Shown here one piece after another: positions 8,759 through 17,282 of a stretch of DNA of 58,204 nucleotides; position 1 is the stretch's first letter; each line of letters begins with the position of its first letter. The DNA comes from Oscillospiraceae bacterium. Lineage in GTDB: Bacteria; Bacillota; Clostridia; Oscillospirales; Ruminococcaceae. The notes under the pieces are model-generated. The model was not told where the DNA came from and did not search any database. It saw only the letters and a list, made by a program, of their open reading frames with translations. A program made the translations under genes and the position numbers. Location of the stretch: the NCBI GenBank assembly GCA_016295145.1, contig JAEDLR010000004.1, forward strand, positions 1 to 58,204. The letters run 5' to 3'.

Positions 8759-9958
8759 ATGAATCGTTTTGATTGTATTACCCCGGAGGGCACCAGAGAT
8801 GCACTGTTTGCAGAGTGCACCCTGCGCCGTCAGGTGGAATCGAAGCTGCGGAATTTGTTTGCCGCAAGAGGATACAGCGAGATCATTACTCCCACACTGG
8901 AGTTCTATGATGTATTCAACCGTGAGGCAAGGCCGTTTCCGCAGGAGAAAATGTACAAGCTGACCGACTGCAAGGGGCGTCTGCTGGTACTGCGCCCGGA
9001 TAATACGGTGCCCATCGCCCGTGTATGCGCAACCCGTCTGCGCGATGCAGTTCTTCCGCTGCGCCTGTACTATAATCAGAGCATCCATGTATCTTCGCCC
9101 ACGCTGAAGGGCAGAGATGATGAGGTAACGCAATCGGGCATTGAGCTGATTGGCTCGGATTCCCGTATGGCAGATCTGGAGGTCATTGCCGCTGCCGTAG
9201 ATGTGCTTGCATCCTGTGATACGGAATACCGTCTGGAGCTTGGCAATGCCGCATTTTTTAGAGAACTGACCAACCGTCTTGAGGCATCTCCTCAGGTAAA
9301 GGAAGCAGTGCGCAATTATGTGGAGGAGAACAATTTCCCTGCGCTCAATGATGTGCTGGATGGTCTGCCTGCATCGGATGTGACCGAGGCTCTGCGTCAG
9401 TTGCCCCGTCTGTTTGGCGGCGAGGAGGTCTTTGCAAAGGCGGCTGCCCTTTGCCCCGATCCTGCGTTTACTACTGTGTTGGATTCCCTCAAAAGTTTGT
9501 GGGAAACCGTTACCTGCATCGCAGGAAAGGAGCGTGTCACCGTTGATCTCAGCATGGTGCATCGCACCGATTATTATAGCGGCATGGTGCTGCGCGGCTA
9601 TCTTTCGGGCTATGGCGATGAGATCCTCTCCGGCGGCAGATATGATAAGCTGATTGCAGAATTCGGCTATGATGTGCCTGCAACAGGCTTTGCCGTCAAT
9701 GTCGATGCGGTGGTCAAGGTGCTTTCCAAGCAGGCAGCGACGGATCCCGCCGCAAGACCTGCCAGCGATGTGCTGATCTGGGCGGCAAAGGGTCTGGAGG
9801 CAGATGCCATCAAAGCTGCCGAAACCCTGCGCGCCAAGGGACTTGTCACCGAACACGCCCTGTTTGATACCCTCGCAGAGGCACAGGCATATGCCAAAAA
9901 GCAGGGTATCCATAATGTATTCCCCATCACCGCAACAGAAACGGAGGTCAACCAATGA
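8759..9958 (+). CDS. hisZ: ATP phosphoribosyltransferase regulatory subunit HisZ
   Basis: Histidyl-tRNA-synthetase-like protein that has lost aminoacylation and serves as the regulatory subunit needed by short-form HisG for the first step of histidine synthesis. 399 residues. The class II synthetase fold shows in the motif-2-like segment LRPDNTVPIAR near residues 76-86 and in a glycine-rich segment near 293 (SGGRYDKL). The ATG at 8759 follows GAAAGGA by 8 bases; an ATG at 8738 has no ribosome site. Its stop overlaps the hisG start (ATGA), so the two subunits are translationally coupled, as expected for a stoichiometric complex. Confidence 0.93.
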   Translation: MNRFDCITPEGTRDALFAECTLRRQVESKLRNLFAARGYSEIITPTLEFYDVFNREARPFPQEKMYKLTDCKGRLLVLRPDNTVPIARVCATRLRDAVLPLRLYYNQSIHVSSPTLKGRDDEVTQSGIELIGSDSRMADLEVIAAAVDVLASCDTEYRLELGNAAFFRELTNRLEASPQVKEAVRNYVEENNFPALNDVLDGLPASDVTEALRQLPRLFGGEEVFAKAAALCPDPAFTTVLDSLKSLWETVTCIAGKERVTVDLSMVHRTDYYSGMVLRGYLSGYGDEILSGGRYDKLIAEFGYDVPATGFAVNVDAVVKVLSKQAATDPAARPASDVLIWAAKGLEADAIKAAETLRAKGLVTEHALFDTLAEAQAYAKKQGIHNVFPITATETEVNQ

Positions 9959-10599
9959 GCCGTCCTTTACGCATTGCCCTGACCAAGGGCAGACTGGAAC
10001 AAGATACACTCGGCTTGCTGGAAGCTCTGGGCTACGATTGCAGCGCCGTGCGCAATAAGGGGCGCCGCCTGATTCTGCCCATCCCCAATCGAAATATGGA
10101 AGTAGTGCTTGCAAAGGCAAACGATGTGATCACCTATGTGGAGCATGGCGTGTGCGATCTGGGCGTGGTGGGCAAGGATACCATCATGGAGATGCATGGC
10201 AAGTTCTATGAGCTCCTTGACCTTGGCTTTGGCAGATGCAAATTTGCCCTTGCGGTCAAAAAGGGCAGCGATTTTTACAGCGGTTATTCCGTGAAAACCA
10301 TTGCCACCAAGTACCCGAATGTTGCCCGCAGCTTTTTTGAAGCCAAGGGCATGGATGTGGATATCGTGAAAATTGAAGGCTCGGTGGAGCTTGCACCGTT
10401 GCTGGAGCTGTCCGACGGTATTGTGGATATCGTGGAAACCGGCACAACGCTGAAAGAAAACGGTCTTGAGGTGTATGAAGATGTGGCACCCATCTCCGCA
10501 AGACTGATTGCCAATACCGTCAGCATGAAGCTGCGTCAGCAGGAGATCGAATCGTTAACCGAAAAAATCGAACGCTATTTTTCCGAGAATAAGGAGTAA
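9955..10599 (+). CDS. hisG: ATP phosphoribosyltransferase, short form
   Basis: Catalyses ATP + PRPP to phosphoribosyl-ATP, the committed step of histidine synthesis. 214 residues, so the short form that lacks the C-terminal ACT-like regulatory domain and needs HisZ. The start overlaps the hisZ stop by 4 bases. The family's PRPP-binding region is visible as ELAPLLELSDGIVDIVETGT at about residues 145-164, with ALTKGRLEQDTL at the N-terminus (about 7-18). hisD follows after 6 bases. Confidence 0.96.
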   Translation: MSRPLRIALTKGRLEQDTLGLLEALGYDCSAVRNKGRRLILPIPNRNMEVVLAKANDVITYVEHGVCDLGVVGKDTIMEMHGKFYELLDLGFGRCKFALAVKKGSDFYSGYSVKTIATKYPNVARSFFEAKGMDVDIVKIEGSVELAPLLELSDGIVDIVETGTTLKENGLEVYEDVAPISARLIANTVSMKLRQQEIESLTEKIERYFSENKE

Positions 10600-10605
10600 T
10601 GTATC

Positions 10606-11889
10606 ATGCAGATCATTCGTTGCAACGGCGAAGAGGAATTTCTCTTTTTGAATACGCTGCGCAGCCGCAGCACCGCCCCCGACCCAAAGGTTGTCAGTAC
10701 AGTAGAGGAGATTCTGGAGAATGTGCGCGTCAACGGCGATGCCGCTGTGCGTGCCTATACTGAGAAGTTTGATGGCAAGTGCCCCGAACAGTTTGAGGTT
10801 GATGCCGATACCATCGCGGAGGCACTGGAAAATGCCGACCCGCAGTTTGTGGAGGCTTTGCTCAATGCCATTGAAAATATTGCGGATTTCCACAATCGCC
10901 AGAAGGAGCAGGGTTTTGTCAATACCCGCGAGGACGGCGTGATTCTTGGTCAGCGTCTGCGCGGTCTTGCCCGTGTGGGACTGTATGTGCCCGGTGGCAC
11001 GGCAGCGTATCCTTCCAGTGTGCTGATGAACGCCATTCCTGCAAAGATTGCAGGAGTGGGCGAGCTGATTATGGTGACGCCTCCCGGCAAAGACGGTAAG
11101 CCCAACCCCGATATTCTGGTGGCTGCTTCTCTTTGCGGCGTGGACAGAGTGTTCCTCATGGGCGGCGCGCAGGCAGTTGCAGCCCTTGCCTATGGCACCG
11201 ATACCATTCCCCGTGTGGATAAGATCGTGGGCCCCGGCAATATCTTTGTGGCAACTGCAAAGCGTTTGCTGTACGGCGTGGTGGATATCGACATGGTGGC
11301 GGGCCCCAGTGAGATTCTGGTGATGGCAGATGATACCGCTGAACCGAAATATGTTGCAGCGGATTTGATGTCCCAGGCAGAGCATGATGTGCTTGCCTCT
11401 GCGATTCTTGTGACCACCAGTGAGGTTGTTGCCAGCCGTACCTGCGCCGAGATCGAACGGCAGCTTCAGCATCTCTCCCGTGCAGAAATCATCCGCAAAT
11501 CATTGGATGATTACGGCGCCATTCTCATCTGCGAGAGCAATGAGCAGGCAGTGATGCTTGCCAATGAGATCGCCCCTGAGCATCTGGAAGTGCTGATGAA
11601 GAATCCGTTGGAGTACATCGGCAAATTGGATAATGCAGGCTCCGTGTTCCTGGGGCAGTATGCCTCGGAGCCGCTGGGCGATTATTATGCAGGCCCCAAC
11701 CATGTTCTGCCCACTTCAGGTACTGCAAGATTCTTCTCGCCGCTTTCGGTTTACAGCTTTGTCAAGCGTTCCAGCTATATCTATTATACAGAGGACGCCC
11801 TGCGCGCTGCAAAGGATGATATCCTCTGCATTGCCAACCGTGAGGGGCTGACTGCCCACGCCAATGCTGTGGCAGTTCGTTTTGAATAA
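10606..11889 (+). CDS. hisD: Histidinol dehydrogenase
   Basis: Last two oxidations of histidine synthesis, L-histidinol to L-histidine, NAD- and zinc-dependent. 427 residues, the usual size. Visible are the VGPGNIFVATAK segment near 207-218, MVAGPSEILV near 231-240, zinc-ligand region SQAEHD near 256-261, the catalytic Glu-His pair in APEHLEV near 323-329, and GPNHVLPTSG near 365-374. The start follows AAGGAG by 10 bases. Third gene of the operon. Confidence 0.97.
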   Translation: MQIIRCNGEEEFLFLNTLRSRSTAPDPKVVSTVEEILENVRVNGDAAVRAYTEKFDGKCPEQFEVDADTIAEALENADPQFVEALLNAIENIADFHNRQKEQGFVNTREDGVILGQRLRGLARVGLYVPGGTAAYPSSVLMNAIPAKIAGVGELIMVTPPGKDGKPNPDILVAASLCGVDRVFLMGGAQAVAALAYGTDTIPRVDKIVGPGNIFVATAKRLLYGVVDIDMVAGPSEILVMADDTAEPKYVAADLMSQAEHDVLASAILVTTSEVVASRTCAEIERQLQHLSRAEIIRKSLDDYGAILICESNEQAVMLANEIAPEHLEVLMKNPLEYIGKLDNAGSVFLGQYASEPLGDYYAGPNHVLPTSGTARFFSPLSVYSFVKRSSYIYYTEDALRAAKDDILCIANREGLTAHANAVAVRFE

Positions 11890-11901
11890 TCTGAGGTGGA
11901 T

Positions 11902-12960
11902 ATGATGCCGAATTTACCTGAGAAATTAACCGGATTGCAGGCTTATGATCCCATTACGGGCAGTTATGCTGTGCGTCTGGATGCCAACGAATCCTATTTT
12001 GATCTGCCCTCGGTGCTGAAAGCAAAGATCGCCGACCGCATAGAGGAATTGGATTTCAACCGTTACCCCGATCCCCTTGCCAATGAGACCATTCAAGCTT
12101 TTGCCGCCTATTACGGAACCCATGCGAACCTGGTTACAGCGGCAAACGGCTCTGATGAGCTTCTCAGCTTGTTGATCAACTGCTTTTTGGCAAAGGGGAG
12201 CAAGCTGGTTACCGTTTCCCATGATTTTTCTATGTATCGTTTCTATGCAGCACTGTCTGAGGTGGAAACGGTGGTTGTGCCCAAAACCGCACAACTGCAA
12301 ATTGATGTGAATGCCCTGATCGCGGCCTGCAGGGATGCCGATGCGGTGATCTTCTCCAATCCTTGCAATCCCACATCTCTGGGGCTGCCGCGCAATGAGG
12401 TCATTCGTCTGTTGGAATCGGTTTCCTGTCTGGTGATCGTGGACGAAGCGTATATGGATTTCTGGGATGAGTCCGTGATGGATCTGGTGACAAAGTATGA
12501 AAACCTGATCGTGCTGCGCACCTGTTCCAAGGCGATCGGTCTGGCGGCTGTGCGAATGGGTTTTGCCGTGGCAAATCCGTACCTGACGGGATTGCTGCGT
12601 GCTGCAAAATCGCCCTATAACTGCGATGGGGTCAGTCAGGCGATTGCAGCCACCGTGCTGCGCGAGACTTCTCTGCTGGAGCAGTGCCGCACCGAGATCA
12701 TTATGCAGACACAGCGGCTCTATACTGCGGTAGCAGAACTGGTTAAGCGTTATCCGAGTATTCTGGAGTGCGTGTATCCCACGCGCACTAATTTTGTTTT
12801 CATCAAAACCGCCTATGCCCGTGAGATTTTTGAATCTCTGGCAAAGGCAGGCATTGCGGTGCGCTGCTTTGCCGACGGTCTGCGTATTTGTGCAGGCAAC
12901 CGTCGCGAGCAGACGCTGCTGCTGAGTGCTTTAGAGCAAATCTTACAGCCCATCGGCTGA
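11902..12960 (+). CDS. hisC: Histidinol-phosphate aminotransferase
   Basis: PLP-dependent transfer of an amino group from glutamate to imidazole-acetol phosphate. About 352 residues. The PLP lysine lies in RTCSKAIGLAAVRMG near residues 205-219; N-P-C-N-P-T near 154-159 and D-E-A-Y near 176-179 contact the cofactor. Start choice is uncertain: GTG 11896, ATG 11902 and ATG 11905 are in frame; GAGG at 11893-11896 overlaps the GTG and fits either ATG (5 or 8 bases). 12 bases follow hisD. Confidence 0.94.
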   Translation: MMPNLPEKLTGLQAYDPITGSYAVRLDANESYFDLPSVLKAKIADRIEELDFNRYPDPLANETIQAFAAYYGTHANLVTAANGSDELLSLLINCFLAKGSKLVTVSHDFSMYRFYAALSEVETVVVPKTAQLQIDVNALIAACRDADAVIFSNPCNPTSLGLPRNEVIRLLESVSCLVIVDEAYMDFWDESVMDLVTKYENLIVLRTCSKAIGLAAVRMGFAVANPYLTGLLRAAKSPYNCDGVSQAIAATVLRETSLLEQCRTEIIMQTQRLYTAVAELVKRYPSILECVYPTRTNFVFIKTAYAREIFESLAKAGIAVRCFADGLRICAGNRREQTLLLSALEQILQPIG

Positions 12961-12979
12961 ACAAAGGAGGCGTACTGCG

Positions 12980-13564
12980 ATGCGAGAAGCCACAGTGACA
13001 CGCAACACCAAGGAAACGCAGATCACCGTATCCGTTGCCATGGATGGCAAGGGAAACAGCGAGATTGCCACGGGGATCGGCTTTTTTGACCATATGCTGA
13101 CCGCACTTTCCAAGCACAGCGGCATTAGTATGCAGATACATACGGTGGGTGATCTGGAAGTGGACGCGCACCATACCGTTGAGGATACGGGCATTGTACT
13201 GGGGCAGGCGATTGCGCAGGCTCTGGGGGATAAATCAGGCATTGCGCGCTATGGCAGTGCGTTTATTCCTATGGATGAGGCGTTGTCATTTTGCAGCCTT
13301 GATCTTTCCAACAGACCGTTTCTGGTGTTTCAAGGCAGCTTTACCAATCCCATGATCGGCAGTTACGATGCCTGTCTGACCGAGGAGTTTTTCCGTGCGT
13401 TGGCGTTTCACGCAGGCATTACCCTGCACCTGAATATGATGTACGGCACCAATGACCACCACAAGTGCGAAGCGCTGTTCAAGGCATTTGCCCATGCGCT
13501 CAAGGCGGCAATTCGCCAGAATGAGGACGGCACGGTACTTTCCACCAAAGGAGTGTTAGCATGA
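12980..13564 (+). CDS. hisB: Imidazoleglycerol-phosphate dehydratase
   Basis: Manganese enzyme that dehydrates imidazole-glycerol phosphate to imidazole-acetol phosphate. 194 residues, so the monofunctional form without the N-terminal histidinol-phosphatase found in enterics. Duplicated metal-binding motifs are seen: GFFDHML near 34-40, DAHHTVED near 62-69, and the second-half G-T-N-D-H-H-K-C-E near 155-163. Start follows AAAGGAGG. It overlaps hisH by 4 bases (ATGA). Confidence 0.96.
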   Translation: MREATVTRNTKETQITVSVAMDGKGNSEIATGIGFFDHMLTALSKHSGISMQIHTVGDLEVDAHHTVEDTGIVLGQAIAQALGDKSGIARYGSAFIPMDEALSFCSLDLSNRPFLVFQGSFTNPMIGSYDACLTEEFFRALAFHAGITLHLNMMYGTNDHHKCEALFKAFAHALKAAIRQNEDGTVLSTKGVLA

Positions 13565-14166
13565 TCGCTGTCATTGATTACGGTGCTGGCAATCTGTTTT
13601 CGGTCTGCAATGCACTGGAATATCTGGGGCTGAACCATCAGCTTACCAAAAAAACCGAAGATCTGCGTGCTGCGGATGGCTTGATTCTGCCCGGGGTGGG
13701 CGCATTTCCTGCCGGTATGCAAATGCTCCGTGAAAGCGGCCTGGTGGAGGTCATCTGCGAGGAATCAAAGAAAAAACCGTTGCTTGGCATCTGCCTTGGT
13801 ATGCAGATGCTGTTGGAAGAAAGCGACGAGGTCGCACCCTGCAAGGGTCTGGGGCTCATTCGGGGCAGTGTGCATCGGATCCCTTCTCAGAGGGTCATTA
13901 TTCCGCATATGGGTTGGAACGAGCTGACCGTTTTGCAGGCGGATTGTCCGTTGCTGCAAGGGCTGGAGCAGCCCCTTTACACCTATTTCGTACACTCCTA
14001 TCAGGCATTCTGTGATGATGCAAATATCGTGGCGTATGCCGATTACGACGGGCGGATTCCTGCACTCATCACCGATGGCGGCTATGTGTTCGGTGCGCAG
14101 TTCCACCCTGAAAAATCAGGGGAGCAAGGCTTGCAGATGCTGCGGAATTTCGGAGGGATGCTGTAA
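13561..14166 (+). CDS. hisH: Imidazole glycerol phosphate synthase, glutaminase subunit
   Basis: Class I glutamine amidotransferase that feeds ammonia through HisF. 201 residues. Catalytic triad: Cys78 in GICLGMQM, His182 and Glu184 in FHPEKSG. The oxyanion strand motif is DYGAGN at residues 6-11. Overlaps hisB by 4 bases at its start, and shares one base with hisA (TAATG), consistent with tight translational coupling. Confidence 0.97.
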   Translation: MIAVIDYGAGNLFSVCNALEYLGLNHQLTKKTEDLRAADGLILPGVGAFPAGMQMLRESGLVEVICEESKKKPLLGICLGMQMLLEESDEVAPCKGLGLIRGSVHRIPSQRVIIPHMGWNELTVLQADCPLLQGLEQPLYTYFVHSYQAFCDDANIVAYADYDGRIPALITDGGYVFGAQFHPEKSGEQGLQMLRNFGGML

Positions 14167-14909
14167 TGTTTATTTTACCTGCCATTGATATTCATAAGGG
14201 ACAGTGCGTGCGCCTGACACAGGGCGATTACGCTACCGCACAGCAGGTTGCAGAGGATCCGCTGACCACCGCAAAGTCTTTTGAAGCAGCAGGTGCCCGG
14301 TGGATTCATATGGTGGATCTGGACGGTGCCAAGGAGGGCAAGCCTGTCAACAGTGCGATCTATACCGCAGTGGCAAAGCATACCTCGCTGAAGGTGGAAT
14401 TAGGCGGCGGTATCCGCAATATGGAAACCATCGGGGCATATCTGGATATGGGTATTTCCCGTGTGATTTTAGGCTCTGCCGCGCTGAAAAATCCGCAGCT
14501 TGTTAAAGATGCCGTGGCAAAATTCGGCAGCGAAGCCATTGCAGTGGGGATTGATGCCAAAAACGGTATGGTTGCCACCGAAGGCTGGCTGGAAACTTCC
14601 GATGTGCGCGATGTCGATCTGGCAAAGGAGATGATTGCCGTAGGGGTGCGCTATTTCATCGTGACCGATATTGCCAAGGACGGCACCCTTACAGGGGTAA
14701 ATACACAGCAGCTTGCTATGCTTGCTAGGGAAACTGCAGGGCAGTGCAATCTCATTGCCAGTGGCGGCGTGCATACCATAGAGGACATCGTTGCCTGCAA
14801 ACAGCTGGGGCTGTACGGCACGATCTGCGGGAAGTCGATTTATCAGGGCACGCTTTCACTGCGCGATGCGCTAAATGTAGCACATGAGGATATGGGAGGT
14901 GCTTTCTGA
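14166..14909 (+). CDS. hisA: ProFAR isomerase
   Basis: (Beta-alpha)8 barrel that performs the Amadori rearrangement of ProFAR to PRFAR. 247 residues. The catalytic Asp is in LPAIDIHKG near residue 8, the second in GIDAKNG near 128, and phosphate-binding GGG and SGGV loops occur near 80-82 and 199-202. Start shares the A of the hisH stop. It is homologous to the following hisF, as usual. Confidence 0.96.
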   Translation: MFILPAIDIHKGQCVRLTQGDYATAQQVAEDPLTTAKSFEAAGARWIHMVDLDGAKEGKPVNSAIYTAVAKHTSLKVELGGGIRNMETIGAYLDMGISRVILGSAALKNPQLVKDAVAKFGSEAIAVGIDAKNGMVATEGWLETSDVRDVDLAKEMIAVGVRYFIVTDIAKDGTLTGVNTQQLAMLARETAGQCNLIASGGVHTIEDIVACKQLGLYGTICGKSIYQGTLSLRDALNVAHEDMGGAF

Positions 14910-15664
14910 TGCTTGCAAAACGAATCATACCCTGTCTGGATGTGCGACACGGCAAGGTGGTAAAGGGTGTCAATTTTGAGGGCGTAAAAGATGTGGGCGA
15001 TCCCGTAGCCTGTGCTGCGGAATACAACCGTCAGGGCGCAGATGAGCTTGTGTTTTATGATATTGTCGCATCCCACGAAGGCAGAGGCGTTTTTCTGGAT
15101 GTGGTGCGCGAAACCGCAAAGCAGGTGTTTATTCCGCTGACTGTCGGCGGCGGTATTGCAACAGTTGCGGATATGCGTGATACGCTCCGTGCCGGCGCGG
15201 ATAAGATCAGCATCAATTCTTCGGCGGTCAAAAATCCTGCATTGATCTCTCAGGGGGCGGAACTGTTTGGTTCCCAGTGTATCGTGGTCGGCATTGATGC
15301 CAAACGCAACGGCAAGGGGGGCTATACTGTATTTGTCAATGGCGGCAGAATTGATATGCAGATGGATCTTATTGAATGGGTTAAGGAGATTCAGGCGCGA
15401 GGTGCAGGAGAGATCTGCCTCAATTCCATTGATACGGACGGAGTGCGCGGTGGATTTGATATTGAAATGCTGCAAGCCGTTTGTGCCAATGTGCGTATTC
15501 CCGTCATCGCCAGCGGCGGTGCTGGGAAATGTTCCGATTTCGCCACTGCCTTTCAGCAGACCGGCGCAACAGCAGCCCTTGCTGCTTCGCTTTTTCATTT
15601 TGGTGAGCTGACAGTCGCACAGGTCAAAGCCGATTGCCGCAGCAAGGGCATCATTGTGCGATGA
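14909..15664 (+). CDS. hisF: Imidazole glycerol phosphate synthase, cyclase subunit
   Basis: Cyclase partner of HisH; converts PRFAR plus ammonia into imidazole-glycerol phosphate and AICAR. 251 residues. N-terminal KRIIPCLDVRHGKVVKG with catalytic Asp near residue 11, second catalytic Asp in VGIDAKRNG near 130, and phosphate loops GGGIA near 80-84 and ASGGAGK near 200-206. It is the last his gene here: hisI, hisE and a histidinol-phosphatase gene do not follow. Confidence 0.97.
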   Translation: MLAKRIIPCLDVRHGKVVKGVNFEGVKDVGDPVACAAEYNRQGADELVFYDIVASHEGRGVFLDVVRETAKQVFIPLTVGGGIATVADMRDTLRAGADKISINSSAVKNPALISQGAELFGSQCIVVGIDAKRNGKGGYTVFVNGGRIDMQMDLIEWVKEIQARGAGEICLNSIDTDGVRGGFDIEMLQAVCANVRIPVIASGGAGKCSDFATAFQQTGATAALAASLFHFGELTVAQVKADCRSKGIIVR

Positions 15665-15780
15665 ACTTCATCACGGCATTGTGCGCGCACAGTACCGAAT
15701 TTATTTTTGGTGAACTTGTACGGAAGCATCGCCTCCATGCCTGTGCAGTGTTGTGAAATGGGGTATTCTGGAGGAAATAG

Positions 15781-17172
15781 ATGAATCAAACAAAGCGAGA
15801 ACAACGATTATTGCAGCGCACATTGCGGATTGCAGTGCCGATTATGGTACAGAATCTGATCACAAACTTTGTAGCGCTGTTGGATAACATCATGGTGGGG
15901 CAGGTCGGCACGGAAGAAATGTCCGGTGTCGCGATTGTCAATCAGTTGATGTTTGTATTCAACATTACCATTTTCGGCGTAATATCCGGTGGCGGGATTT
16001 TCTGCGCGCAGTTTTTCGGCAAGGCAGACCATGAGGGTGTGCGTCATGTTTTTCGATTCAAAATGATCTCCGCCATGTGCGTAACGGTCATCGGCATCCT
16101 GATTTTCTTCTTTGCAGGAGATCCGCTGATACGCCTGTATCTGCATGAAACCGAACAAAACCTGGATCTGGAGGCGACATTCGGTTTTGCCAAGCAATAT
16201 CTTGCAGTGATGCTGCTGGGACTGGTGCCCTTTTCTCTTGAGCAGATCTATGCAGGCACACTGCGTGAGGGCGGTATCACCGTACCGCCGATGATTGCAG
16301 GTATCGTTGCAGTGTGCATCAACACCTGTTTCAATGCACTGCTGATTTTCGGTATCGGGCCATTTCCGAAGCTTGGCGTGGTGGGTGCCGCCATCGCTAC
16401 CCTGATTGCGCGCGTGGTACAGTGCGGCATTGTGATCATCTGGACGCATACCCATAAGGCAAGATTGCCCTTTGTGAACGGTCTGTACCGCACGCTATGG
16501 ATTCCCGTGGCATTGCGCAACCGAATCATGTGGAAGGGTCTGCTGCCGCTGACTGCCAACGAGTGTCTGTGGTCTGCGGGTGTTGCGGTGCTGACCCAGT
16601 GTTATTCACTGCGCGGACTGGATGTTGTCGCAGGGCTGAATATCTCAAGCACTGTTGTCAATCTGTTCAATGTTCTGTATATCGCGTTCGGCTCTGGCGT
16701 GTCGGTGGTCATTGGGCAGATGCTGGGAGCGAATCACCTTGCAGAGGCGAAAAAATCAGCACCCAAGCTCATTTGGTGCGCCGCAGGCATTTGTGTGATT
16801 GTTGGCGGCATCATGGCTTGCTTTGCAGGGCTGTTTCCAATGGCGTATAATACCACAGATGTGGTGCGTACGCTGGCGACAAAATTTATTTTGGTCAGCG
16901 CCGTGCTGATGCCCATTCACGGGCTGTTGCACGCGATGTATTTTACCCTGCGTGCAGGCGGAAAAACATACATCACCTTTTTGTTTGATTGCGGCTTTTC
17001 GTGGTGCGTCACAGTGCCCATTGCCTTTGTGCTTTCGCGCTTTACTGATTTGCCGATTCTGGCGGTGTATAGCTGCGCGCAGGGTGCCGAGTTGATCAAG
17101 GTGCTGATTGGCTGGGTGTTGATACAAAAAGGCGTGTGGATTTCCAATATTGTTGTTGAAACAGAAGCATAA
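15781..17172 (+). CDS. MATE family multidrug/metabolite exporter
   Basis: 463 residues with about twelve membrane helices in two similar halves, the fold of multi-antimicrobial extrusion transporters that export cationic compounds by Na+ or H+ antiport. Features typical of the DinF/NorM group: N-terminal IAVPIMVQNLITNF near 17-30, MVGQVGTEEMSGVAI near 38-52, and the repeat-half FGSGVSVVIGQMLGA near 304-318. The start follows TGGAGGAAATAG. The 116-base gap from hisF holds no clear promoter or terminator, so it may be read through from the his operon. The substrate cannot be told. Confidence 0.9.
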   Translation: MNQTKREQRLLQRTLRIAVPIMVQNLITNFVALLDNIMVGQVGTEEMSGVAIVNQLMFVFNITIFGVISGGGIFCAQFFGKADHEGVRHVFRFKMISAMCVTVIGILIFFFAGDPLIRLYLHETEQNLDLEATFGFAKQYLAVMLLGLVPFSLEQIYAGTLREGGITVPPMIAGIVAVCINTCFNALLIFGIGPFPKLGVVGAAIATLIARVVQCGIVIIWTHTHKARLPFVNGLYRTLWIPVALRNRIMWKGLLPLTANECLWSAGVAVLTQCYSLRGLDVVAGLNISSTVVNLFNVLYIAFGSGVSVVIGQMLGANHLAEAKKSAPKLIWCAAGICVIVGGIMACFAGLFPMAYNTTDVVRTLATKFILVSAVLMPIHGLLHAMYFTLRAGGKTYITFLFDCGFSWCVTVPIAFVLSRFTDLPILAVYSCAQGAELIKVLIGWVLIQKGVWISNIVVETEA

Positions 17173-17177
17173 AAATG

Positions 17178-17208
17178 CGCCCGATTCTTTGCGAGAATCG
17201 GGCGTTTT
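17178..17208 (+). terminator. Rho-independent terminator between convergent genes
   Basis: A perfect 11-bp stem, CGCCCGATTCT (17178-17188) with AGAATCGGGCG (17194-17204), a 5-base loop and a following TTTT. An A-run at 17171-17175 gives T's on the other strand too, so it may also stop the leftward operon that ends at 17283. Confidence 0.92.
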
Positions 17209-17282
17209 GTATTTGTAGAATGGCAAGAATGGCAAGTATGGCAGCGCGGGATGGATTGCCGTCCAACAAACCGGACCCACGC

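Noticed and set aside
8612..10120. 502-codon minus-strand frame over hisZ
   Set aside because: Antisense to hisZ and across its promoter; low-complexity tail comes from the TAGTARC array.
15680..15691. Palindrome TGTGCGCGCACA after hisF as a terminator
   Set aside because: Only about 5 bp of stem could form with no loop and no adjacent T-run; at best an operator, with no other support.
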